The notes under the pieces are model-generated. The model was not told where the DNA came from, ran no database searches, and saw only the letters and a list, made by a program, of their open reading frames with translations. The position numbers and the translations under genes are program-made. From Bacteriovoracaceae bacterium UBA6261 (GTDB taxonomy: Bacteria; Bdellovibrionota; Bacteriovoracia; Bacteriovoracales; Bacteriovoracaceae), in the NCBI GenBank assembly GCA_002440825.1, contig DJVH01000021.1, positions 1-16,715 on the forward strand: a stretch of DNA of 16,715 nucleotides. The letters run 5' to 3'. This document shows positions 1 through 6,871 of this stretch, in pieces; positions within the stretch are counted from its first letter, which is position 1, and each line of letters begins with the position of its first letter.

Positions 1-2856
1 GATCTAAAATTTGCATTCAGCTATGGAAATGGCGGTGGAATTGTATCAATCGTCGATCGATATGGTAACAAAACACTTGTACAGCATTTAAATTCATCTG
101 CAACAAAAATAATTGCGCCGAATGGCCAGGAAACCAATCTAGAAGTTGATTCAAATGGATGGATGTCTAAAGTTCATAATCCAAACAATGAAGTCTATAC
201 TATGACTTATCGTTCGAAGGGGCTTTTATCATCATTTCAAAAGCCTGAAGGGCAAAAATCATTTTTTAATTACGATGCTTTAGGTTTTTTAATCAATGAC
301 CAGACGGATGCTGGTAACTGGCTTTCTTTATTTAAAACTACCAATGAAGATGGATGGGCAATTTCGAGCAAAACGGCAGAAGGGCGTGAAGAAAAATTTG
401 AACTTAATCCTGACGGACAAGATTTTTTTAGATTTCATACAAATAGCTCCGGAGTGACTTCATCGACATTTTACAAATTTTTAGGAGAATCACAATCAGT
501 TAGTGCTGAAGGTTTAATTACAAAAAAACTTTCTGTTGAAGATGCTCGATTTAATTCAATGGTTCCGTTCATTTTTGAATCAAGTACTGCAATAGAAGGC
601 ACGGATTTTGAACGCATTGAGAGAACAGAGAAAAACTATTCTTACTTAAATAACAATATTTTTCAATTGCGCAATTATTATGAAAAAAGAACAGTGGAAG
701 GAGATGATTTAAAATCGTTCATCACAACTTTTGACAATGCAAATCGAATTTTTACTTTTGTCACACCAGAAGGAAGAAGAAGTGTTGCAAGTTTGAATGA
801 AAAGGGTGATGTGGCATCTACTCAGAATGGGACAAATTTGCCGATACAAATTACATACGATAGCAAAGGAAGAACTACAGCAATAAATCAAGGTGAAAGA
901 AGTACAAGATTAGATTATGATAGTCTTGGTAATATTTCTCAATCAACTGATGTTTACGGAAAAGTTACCAGTTTTAAACACGACCCAGCAGGAAGAGTTA
1001 TTGAGAAGATTCTTCCAAATACAATGTCTATTAAGTTCACTTATGATAAAAACGGAAATGTAACAAGCATTTCTCCACCACAAAGAAATGCCCATATTTT
1101 TTCGCTAAATCTATTTGAATTTATTTCTGCTTATTTGCCACCGCTCCTCAATGGAAAATCGACTTCTACTGAGTATACTTATAATTTAGATAAACAATTA
1201 ACCAACATTACCCGTCCTGATGGAAAAAAAATACAGTTTAACTATAATCAAAACTCAGGAAAACTGAGTTCAATTCTTTCCGACAATGGAGAATATCAAT
1301 ACTCCTACTATGACGAATCAGCACAGTTAGCAAGGATAACTTCGCCTGATAATGTTGCGACAGATTTTGAACACACAGGACCTTTACTCAAGAGAGAGGA
1401 AACGTCGTATGCAAAAATTAATTCTCAGTTTATTCTCGATTATCACAAAGACTTTTCTCTAAAATCAATCACAGTCGGAGATGGCACTAATAACTCAGTC
1501 ATTCAAATTCAAACTGACAAAGATAATCTGCCGATTAAAATTGGAAATGAATCTTTAAATTATAATAGCAACGGAGCTCTTGAAAAAATCCTTCATACGA
1601 ACATTCATCAGGAAATCACCAGAGACGAATATGGTGAAGTGATTGGCGAGAAAGTTGAAAGCACACTTCAAAAAAATAAAAAATCTATTCTTTATAAAAG
1701 CTCAATGACTCGTGATTTGTTAGGGCGAGTTGTTCATAAAAGTGAAACGCTAGAAGGAAAGGACGGTCCATCCCTGCAGTATGTTTACGATACTAATGAC
1801 CGTCTTGTTGAAGTATTGAGAGGAGCAAAGTCGATTCGTAAGTACGTCTACGACCCCAACGGCAATCGAATCAAATTTACAGAGGGTAATTCATCAATCG
1901 ATGCTTCCTACGATGAACAAGATCGCCTTCTTAGCTACGGTAAAACCACCTACAAGTATAACGACTACGGTGATCTAGCTCAAAAAATCGCTTCCAACGG
2001 AAAAATTCAAAGCTTTGAGTATGATACTTTTGGAAATCTAAAGCGTGTAGTAATTGGCAAAGATATGATTGAGTATATTGTTGATGGACAAAATAGAAGA
2101 GTTGGAAAGAAAATTAACGGAGCTTTGGTTCAGGCATTCATATATCAATCTCAAACACAAATCGCTGCTGAGTTGAATGGCGATGGGGTTCTTAAGAAAA
2201 GATTTGTCTATGGTTCAAAAATCAATATTCCTGATTACTACATCGAAAATGGTAAGGAGTATAAAATTATTTCAGATCAGGTTGGAACTCCTAAAATGAT
2301 TATTGATACGGCCCTCGGAAAAGTAATTGCTAAATATGAATTTGATGAATTTGGAAATCAGAAAGATAATGTAAAAATGGAAATTCCTTTTGGGTTTGCA
2401 GGTGGGCTATTTGATATTGAAACTAGGCTAATTCGGTTTGGGGCTCGTGATTATGATGCTGAGGTTGGTCGCTGGACTTCGAAAGATCCGATTGGGTTCC
2501 ATGGTGGAGATGCTAACCTATATGGATATGTTTTAAATAACCCAGTGAACCTCACTGATCCAAATGGAACAAACCCAATTGCATTGCTTGGCCCTGCGCT
2601 GGCTTTTGAGATTGGTTATGACATAGGAACGTTTGGAGTAACTCTTGCGAACACAGGATCGTTTTCCCAATCTGTAAATCAAGTTTACACATCAAGCCCA
2701 TTAAGAAATCTTTTTAATACGGGAACTAGCATACTCTTACCAGAAGTCTTTACTGGGCCAATTCAATTTTTTGCCGATCCTGGTACAATGAATGCTATTA
2801 TTCAAAGTAAGAACAGAACAAATACGATTGATAATACTTTAGAGGAATGCAAATGA
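1..2856 (+). CDS. RHS/YD-repeat polymorphic toxin-like protein, 5'-truncated
   Basis: The frame is open from the first base, so the start lies outside the window and 951 codons are visible. The first ATG in frame (163) is internal, because the YD-type sequence upstream of it is continuous. The protein is built of tyrosine-rich YD/RHS repeats (patterns such as YDxxGNxxxxT and FxYDxxGRxxxI), which in this family form a large beta-shell. The RHS-associated core follows near nt 2440-2568: GARDYDAEVGRW, DPIGFHGG, NLYGYVLNNPVN and DPNG. After DPNG comes a unique tip of about 95 residues (nt 2569-2853) that is hydrophobic at its start (ALLGPALAFEIGYDIGTF). In known RHS/Wap/Tc systems this position carries the toxin domain. 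I do not recognise a catalytic toxin fold, so the activity is unknown. The next gene overlaps the stop codon and is probably its partner. The region is more AT-rich than the rest of the window, which fits accessory DNA. The RHS identity is secure; the toxin role is inferred. Confidence 0.9.
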   Translation, partial: DLKFAFSYGNGGGIVSIVDRYGNKTLVQHLNSSATKIIAPNGQETNLEVDSNGWMSKVHNPNNEVYTMTYRSKGLLSSFQKPEGQKSFFNYDALGFLINDQTDAGNWLSLFKTTNEDGWAISSKTAEGREEKFELNPDGQDFFRFHTNSSGVTSSTFYKFLGESQSVSAEGLITKKLSVEDARFNSMVPFIFESSTAIEGTDFERIERTEKNYSYLNNNIFQLRNYYEKRTVEGDDLKSFITTFDNANRIFTFVTPEGRRSVASLNEKGDVASTQNGTNLPIQITYDSKGRTTAINQGERSTRLDYDSLGNISQSTDVYGKVTSFKHDPAGRVIEKILPNTMSIKFTYDKNGNVTSISPPQRNAHIFSLNLFEFISAYLPPLLNGKSTSTEYTYNLDKQLTNITRPDGKKIQFNYNQNSGKLSSILSDNGEYQYSYYDESAQLARITSPDNVATDFEHTGPLLKREETSYAKINSQFILDYHKDFSLKSITVGDGTNNSVIQIQTDKDNLPIKIGNESLNYNSNGALEKILHTNIHQEITRDEYGEVIGEKVESTLQKNKKSILYKSSMTRDLLGRVVHKSETLEGKDGPSLQYVYDTNDRLVEVLRGAKSIRKYVYDPNGNRIKFTEGNSSIDASYDEQDRLLSYGKTTYKYNDYGDLAQKIASNGKIQSFEYDTFGNLKRVVIGKDMIEYIVDGQNRRVGKKINGALVQAFIYQSQTQIAAELNGDGVLKKRFVYGSKINIPDYYIENGKEYKIISDQVGTPKMIIDTALGKVIAKYEFDEFGNQKDNVKMEIPFGFAGGLFDIETRLIRFGARDYDAEVGRWTSKDPIGFHGGDANLYGYVLNNPVNLTDPNGTNPIALLGPALAFEIGYDIGTFGVTLANTGSFSQSVNQVYTSSPLRNLFNTGTSILLPEVFTGPIQFFADPGTMNAIIQSKNRTNTIDNTLEECK

Positions 2857-3155
2857 TAAAAATTAATCGGGCTGCAACTGGCATCAATCTTATCTTATTT
2901 TTTTTATCAAATATCTTAATCTTAATGAAAGTGTTAAACAGAAAAGACTTTGATTTTGGAGCAAATGCTTTAGTTGTGCTCTGCTTGGCAGCAAGCATTT
3001 ACACACAATTAAATCCTGGAAAGGTAAAATGGTTTGGAGATAGTTTAGATAGTGATCATGGTGCAAATATTATTGTTAGCAGAATTTTTGCTTTGATATT
3101 TTTAATCCCAGCATTTTTCATGAACTTAAATCCATATGTTCGCTTATTGAAATAA
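2853..3155 (+). CDS. Small three-helix membrane protein, candidate immunity protein for the RHS tip
   Basis: This is a 100-residue protein with about three hydrophobic segments (roughly residues 8-25, 37-52 and 76-95) separated by short polar loops, so it is very probably an inner-membrane protein. I chose the ATG at 2853 because it overlaps the RHS stop as ATGA and has AGAGGA six bases upstream. The ATG at 2847 in the same frame lies too close to that Shine-Dalgarno and would add only two residues. No family is recognised. The tight translational coupling to an RHS gene, the private sequence and the small size match the layout of toxin-immunity pairs. Membrane immunity proteins usually protect against pore-forming or membrane-targeted toxins, so the hydrophobic RHS tip fits. 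The immunity role is inferred only from position and topology. Confidence 0.8.
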   Translation: MIKINRAATGINLILFFLSNILILMKVLNRKDFDFGANALVVLCLAASIYTQLNPGKVKWFGDSLDSDHGANIIVSRIFALIFLIPAFFMNLNPYVRLLK

Positions 3156-3235
3156 GTTAGGCTGTTTGAAATGGTTATATTTTGCTCTAAAATTGATTTT
3201 AAACTTGGAATTCCTGCATTCCTTTAGGATATAAA
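3156..3235. other. Non-coding start of the gap between convergent operons
   Basis: I see no gene or clear intrinsic terminator in this AT-rich stretch after the putative immunity gene. It contains a GGAATTCC palindrome (3208-3215) without a T-run, and it leads into the nested repeats. Confidence 0.5.
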
Positions 3236-3277
3236 GATATAAGTGCCAGTAAGCATATAAGAGGATATAAGTGCCAG
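3236..3277. repeat. Direct repeat of 14 bp (left-arm copies)
   Basis: The 14-mer GATATAAGTGCCAG occurs at 3236-3249 and again at 3264-3277, with a period of 28 bp. The second copy carries the left arm of the hairpin at 3271-3308. The first copy repeats only the beginning of that arm and then diverges. Confidence 0.85.
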
Positions 3278-3308
3278 CAGACTTCGCATCGCCCAAGTCT
3301 AGTGGCAC
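3271..3308. repeat. Imperfect hairpin between convergent operons
   Basis: The left arm GTGCCAGCAGACTT (3271-3284) pairs with the right arm AAGTCTAGTGGCAC (3295-3308). This gives 12 of 14 base pairs, with a 2-nt internal mismatch and a 10-nt loop (3285-3294). It lies between the 3' ends of the convergent RHS-immunity and DUF3124 operons, so it could act as a bidirectional terminator or 3'-end stabiliser. No T-run follows either arm, so it is not a classical intrinsic terminator. It could also be a REP- or MITE-like repeat. Confidence 0.7.
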
Positions 3309-3339
3309 CTAGTGAGCAAGTCTAGTGGCACCTAGTGAG
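3294..3339. repeat. Perfect tandem duplication of 23 bp (right-arm copies)
   Basis: A 23-bp unit beginning CAAGTCTAGTGGCAC and ending CTAGTGAG occurs at 3294-3316 and immediately again at 3317-3339 without mismatch. The first copy contains the right arm of the hairpin. The second copy enters the 3' end of the minus-strand DUF3124 gene and contains its TAG stop codon and the last His codon. Confidence 0.95.
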
Positions 3340-3850
3340 ATTCTACTTCCTGGCCGCGAGAGGTAAAAGAGAACCCATGTGTTCCCATCGCCCCGACCAT
3401 GACCGATTCAATTAATGGCGTCGAAACTTTCGTTGAAGATTTCCATTCGACGATAAAATTCGCTCCGGTTCCTCCAGTTAAATTGTCAGTTGAGATGACA
3501 AAATCTTTGGTTGCCATTTTTCCCAATGAAAAAGCGCCGTTGATAAAATTCTTTTTTAAGACTCCGTTTGTATCATAATAATCGACACGGGTAATTGTGA
3601 TGCCTTCTTTCTCTGACGTATTTCTAATACTCAATGTAGCAGTGAGGTGAACCAGACTTTTTTCATGTTCCATATAAATACTGGAATAAATCGGCACATA
3701 AACCGTCTGCCCCATCAGCCAGTTGGCATGCCCCATCGCTTGCGGATGGAATTCTGTAGCCGTTGGCAATTCATTTTTCTGTGATGCTTTTTGTTCAGGT
3801 GTACAAGCAACTGCGAAAAGGAGGAGTAAAAAAAATGTCATCGATCTCAT
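3332..3850 (-). CDS. DUF3124-family lipoprotein
   Basis: This 172-residue protein has a short hydrophobic signal (residues 4-15) ending in FAVAC, so Cys16 is the probable lipidated residue. The mature protein would be membrane-anchored in the periplasm. The body matches the DUF3124 pattern as I remember it: GQTVYVPIYSSIY (47-59), TATLSIRNTS (70-79), ITITRVDYYDTNG (84-96), GGTGANFIVEW (126-136), then a region near 148-166 ending SFTSRG. The family has no assigned function. The fold is probably an all-beta, immunoglobulin-like domain, judging from alternating beta-strand-like segments. AGAAGAGG lies just upstream of the ATG. The gene is last in a minus-strand operon, 18 bp after the upstream gene. 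Its stop lies inside a 23-bp tandem repeat. Confidence 0.85.
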   Translation of the reverse strand: MRSMTFFLLLLFAVACTPEQKASQKNELPTATEFHPQAMGHANWLMGQTVYVPIYSSIYMEHEKSLVHLTATLSIRNTSEKEGITITRVDYYDTNGVLKKNFINGAFSLGKMATKDFVISTDNLTGGTGANFIVEWKSSTKVSTPLIESVMVGAMGTHGFSFTSRGQEVESH

Positions 3851-3868
3851 ATGGCCTCTTCTGGTTAT

Positions 3869-4234
3869 TTATTTTTGGCACTTTTGCGTAGGAGGAACTG
3901 GAAGCTCGTCATATTTGGCACTGAAGTTTTTCAACTCCTTCACTTCCTTGTCACAGATGATAAATTCGTGCATGGCTTTCTTCACTTTCTTATCGCCCTG
4001 ACAATCAGTCAATGAGTTGCTTTCATCAATCAACACTTTCATCGCTACCCAAGAACCCCACTTCTCTTCATGAATTTTTCCTTCGACATCAATTTTTTCT
4101 TTGCAGCTGGACTCTTCATAAAAGCGCTGAAGATCGAGTCTTTTTTTCATGACGTAAGTAAGCGCCTCTTGCTTGGTCGCAAAAGTCATATTCATCAGCA
4201 TCGGAACAAGAGCAATCAGAGCGAGATGTTTCAT
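3869..4234 (-). CDS. Small exported protein with four cysteines, unknown function
   Basis: This is a 121-residue protein with a Sec signal peptide (hydrophobic residues 3-18) and likely cleavage after TFA at position 19. The mature part is mostly helical and charged, with Cys44, Cys78, Cys94 and Cys119, enough for two disulfides. It ends in a Pro-rich stretch (LPVPPTQKCQK). AGGATAGAAGA precedes the start. It lies 9 bp after the glycosyltransferase-like gene and 18 bp before the DUF3124 lipoprotein gene, so all three are probably co-transcribed. Two other small exported proteins occur in the window but show no evident similarity to it. I do not recognise the family. Confidence 0.75.
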   Translation of the reverse strand: MKHLALIALVPMLMNMTFATKQEALTYVMKKRLDLQRFYEESSCKEKIDVEGKIHEEKWGSWVAMKVLIDESNSLTDCQGDKKVKKAMHEFIICDKEVKELKNFSAKYDELPVPPTQKCQK

Positions 4235-4243
4235 TCTTCTATC

Positions 4244-5251
4244 CTACAATTTAAAGTTAAAGTGAATCTGATCCACAACGTGATTCATGCCTTCCAGCTC
4301 GCGCTTTTCATCCATATAAATGAATTGAACCGGTGCATTTTCCTGAAAAACAAAACGCTGTGGCTTGAAAAAGAAATAAAAGTAATCCGGAAGAGCGGCT
4401 TGAGCCTCGAACAGGAAGCTCGCTTGAATGACACCATAATAATTGCAGAGTCCTTCCGCCCACAAATTGTTTGTCACCACCCCCATCACTTTGTTAAAGA
4501 GATAAGTCAGCTCTTTGGGATTGGATCCCTTGTGCATATAAAGGCTGTTTTCACCAAGATCAATCCTGGCAAATAATTCTGAAATCAATTCTTCATCCTG
4601 CTGTGACCAGATGACGAATTTCTGGCCGTTGAATGAGTCAAAAAATTTTTTCCAATAGTCGATTTGTCTAGTTACATTGACAATATTGTCCAGCATGACC
4701 ATGACAAATTTCGGCGGCTCTGGCTCTTGAAACAACTGTTCAACGGGAGCGACTTTCTGGCCTTCTGTACGCACTCTGGAAACTTTTAAATCCATCAGCG
4801 GCTTGTTGAGATAAAGCTCAAGAAGCTTCACACACTTTCTTTCAAGTGAAGTATTCAAAGGCTCCGGAAACTTTTTGGTGAGAAGATGTTTATTCCATCC
4901 CACACCGTAACCGACTCTCTCCTTTGCTCTGAAATTAAATCCCATAAAAGCAGAGTTAAAAGAATTCTCGAGATCAAAAAACAGGTCGATATTGAAAATA
5001 TCGTGAAGGTTTGCACAGTAATGATGAGTTTCAATCAAATTCAGCTTTGCTTTGGGACGTTCAAAAGCACGAAGCTTGAAAGGAAGAAACTGATACGCAA
5101 GAGCAGTTCCCTCTTCGCAGACTAAAAACAATTCCGCTGTTGGAAATTCTTCACTGACAGCGACGAGAAAGGGAAAAAGATTAAAACAATCGTTCAGCGC
5201 CGGCGGACATTTGATGAGAATTTTTCTGATAGGATCTTGTGTTAATTCCAT
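4244..5251 (-). CDS. Glycosyltransferase family 9 (heptosyltransferase)-like protein, divergent
   Basis: The protein has 335 residues, close to the length of GT9 heptosyltransferases, which add heptose to the LPS core at the cytoplasmic face of the inner membrane. The N-terminal Rossmann-like half starts RKILIKCPPALNDCFNLFPF (9-28). Asp21 aligns by eye with the catalytic-base Asp of WaaC (usually GD, here ND). A typical RVGYG segment follows at 112-116. The C-terminal half keeps the alternating strand/helix pattern, but the usual DxGxxH donor-site motif appears to be replaced by TNNLWAE (260-266). The protein may therefore use another donor or be catalytically weak. It overlaps the upstream DUF309 gene by 10 nt. 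The family call is moderate because similarity is judged by eye. Confidence 0.6.
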   Translation of the reverse strand: MELTQDPIRKILIKCPPALNDCFNLFPFLVAVSEEFPTAELFLVCEEGTALAYQFLPFKLRAFERPKAKLNLIETHHYCANLHDIFNIDLFFDLENSFNSAFMGFNFRAKERVGYGVGWNKHLLTKKFPEPLNTSLERKCVKLLELYLNKPLMDLKVSRVRTEGQKVAPVEQLFQEPEPPKFVMVMLDNIVNVTRQIDYWKKFFDSFNGQKFVIWSQQDEELISELFARIDLGENSLYMHKGSNPKELTYLFNKVMGVVTNNLWAEGLCNYYGVIQASFLFEAQAALPDYFYFFFKPQRFVFQENAPVQFIYMDEKRELEGMNHVVDQIHFNFKL

Positions 5252-5637
5252 TGAGACGGGTCCTTGAATCTGAATTCAAATAAATTTTTAAAGTCTGAAA
5301 GCTCAGGATCTTTTGGCACGGCACGAACCATTTTTTTTAGCTCCTGCCAGTCGAGGTTGCGGTTGAGAAGATCATTTTCAATTTTATACTGCTCGCAGCG
5401 ATCAAATTTTTGGCGTGCTTTTGTGATAAGGCCATTGGCACCGATAATATTTCCATCGCGGTAATGAATCATCGCCGCCGCGACCTGTATGACCGCCCAA
5501 TAAACATTGCGGACCTGGTTCGGCTCTTCTCGCCAATGGTCTTCAAGCTCTTCATGGCATTCCCAGTATTTCTGAGCGTTAAACAGGCGGATTCCCTCTG
5601 CGATTGTCTGCAAATGTGTCTGGTCGAATAGGGACAT
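5242..5637 (-). CDS. DUF309 domain protein
   Basis: The protein has 131 residues and carries the DUF309 signature near its start: a FNxxxYWECHExxExxWR segment (about 19-36). It continues with a helical region containing VYWAVIQVAAAMIHYRDGN (44-62), the second conserved helix of the family. DUF309 proteins are small all-helical proteins of unknown function, and the buried His/Glu residues of the signature have suggested an enzyme or ligand-binding role. It is the first gene of the minus-strand operon. Its stop overlaps the start of the GT9-like gene by 10 nt, which suggests translational coupling. The start ATG has only a weak AGG upstream. It diverges from the aminotransferase gene across an 85-bp gap. 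Confidence 0.85.
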   Translation of the reverse strand: MSLFDQTHLQTIAEGIRLFNAQKYWECHEELEDHWREEPNQVRNVYWAVIQVAAAMIHYRDGNIIGANGLITKARQKFDRCEQYKIENDLLNRNLDWQELKKMVRAVPKDPELSDFKNLFEFRFKDPSQWN

Positions 5638-5722
5638 GTTTTTTGCCTGTTTGTTTCTTTAAGAGTAAGCTTTCTTCACTGTTTAATCATATCTATTCTA
5701 TCGTTAAAACTGGATTATCGTT

Positions 5723-6871
5723 ATGTCGGAAATTTCTGATCAGATTCAAACCCTAGTACCTGAGTATGTTCGTAACCTACAGGTCTATCAGGCCGGAAAG
5801 CCCATTGAGGAGCTTACCCGCGAGCGCGGTTTAACCCGCATTTCAAAGCTTGCCAGCAATGAAAATCCACTTGGCCCATCTCCTTTTGCCATTCAAAAGA
5901 TGACTAATGCACTCTGGGAAGTGCACCGCTATCCTGATATGAATGCCTATGCCTTGAAATCGGGGCTGGCAAAACTTTATAAACTGAAAAAAGAAAACAT
6001 TATTCTGGGCAATGGCTCGGAAGGAATTATGAGTTATATCGCCCGCGCGTTCGTTCAGCCCGGCCATGAAATCCTCACCAGCGAAAATACGTTTATCGGA
6101 TTTTATATTATTGCCAGAAGTGTTGGCGCAAAATTAAAAACAGTGCCTTTGAAAAATTATCGTTTCGATGCTGAAGCTCTTGCCAAAAACATCACTCCGA
6201 AAACCAAAGTCATCTACATCTGCAATCCGAACAATCCAACCGGAACATACATCACTAAAAAAGAATTTGATTTTTTAATGTCGCATGTGCCGTCACACGT
6301 TCTGGTTATTCTGGATGAAGCTTATTTTGAATTTGCTCGTGAAACAGAAGACTATCCAAACTCAATGGATTATCGATACGACAATGTTATTACTCTTCGC
6401 ACGTTTTCCAAAGCCTACGGACTTTCGGGAATCAGAATCGGCTATGGTTTCGGCCATGAAGATCTGATTGCGAATTTACACAAAGTCAAAATGCCCTTCG
6501 AGCCGGGCTTGATTGCTCAAATGGGAGCGCTTGGGGCAATTTACGATAAACCGCATTTGAAAAGAACAGTTGTGAACAACAAAAGACGCTACACTGAGCT
6601 TTTTGATTTTTTAACCAAGCATGAATTTAATCCGATTCCTTCTGTGGCAAACTTCATTGCTTTTAAAACGGGATCGGAAGAAGCCTCTCGCTATCTTTTC
6701 GACAAACTTCTCGACCATGGCGTAATCATTCGCCAGCTCAAGGCCAATGAAATGCCGGATTTCGTGCGCGTTTCTCTCGGTACCAAAAGAGAAATGAGCC
6801 ATTTTTACAAAGCAATGGAAAATGTTCTGCCTGAATACAACAAGCGTTACGGCAGACCAGGGAGACAGTAA
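5723..6871 (+). CDS. hisC: HisC-type class I/II aminotransferase, probably aromatic amino acid transaminase
   Basis: This 382-residue PLP enzyme of fold type I has all the HisC hallmarks: SNENPLGPSP (45-54), the NPNNPTG motif (168-174), DEAYFEF with Asp198 for the PLP ring nitrogen, TFSKAYGLSGIRIGYG with the Schiff-base Lys230 and Arg238, and a carboxylate-binding Arg349 in VRVSLGT. By sequence it is a histidinol-phosphate aminotransferase. It overlaps the fumarylacetoacetase start by 1 nt (TAATG), and homogentisate dioxygenase follows. I therefore infer that it transaminates tyrosine or phenylalanine to the aryl-pyruvate. HisC-fold enzymes are known to accept aromatic amino acids. No his genes are in the window. 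The Shine-Dalgarno is weak (CTGGAT region). The family is certain; the substrate is inferred. Confidence 0.9.
   Translation: MSEISDQIQTLVPEYVRNLQVYQAGKPIEELTRERGLTRISKLASNENPLGPSPFAIQKMTNALWEVHRYPDMNAYALKSGLAKLYKLKKENIILGNGSEGIMSYIARAFVQPGHEILTSENTFIGFYIIARSVGAKLKTVPLKNYRFDAEALAKNITPKTKVIYICNPNNPTGTYITKKEFDFLMSHVPSHVLVILDEAYFEFARETEDYPNSMDYRYDNVITLRTFSKAYGLSGIRIGYGFGHEDLIANLHKVKMPFEPGLIAQMGALGAIYDKPHLKRTVVNNKRRYTELFDFLTKHEFNPIPSVANFIAFKTGSEEASRYLFDKLLDHGVIIRQLKANEMPDFVRVSLGTKREMSHFYKAMENVLPEYNKRYGRPGRQ

Noticed and set aside
3155..3162. GTTAGGC right after the immunity-gene stop matches the integron attC core pattern GTTRRRY.
   Set aside because: No inverse core (RYYYAAC) at a suitable distance and no attC-like folding around it; the nearby hairpin arms do not contain attC boxes.
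3236..3339. Repeats between 3236 and 3339 as a CRISPR array.
   Set aside because: Only two copies of each unit, one pair directly abutting without spacers, and no cas genes.
4070..4576. Plus-strand open frame of 168 codons antisense to the exported protein and the GT9-like gene.
   Set aside because: It crosses two real minus-strand genes, has no protein family features and no ribosome site; it is a shadow.
5638..5722. Promoters in the gap between the DUF309 and aminotransferase genes.
   Set aside because: Several AT-rich hexamers (TATTCT, TATGAT on the opposite strand) occur, but none has a credible -35 at normal spacing.
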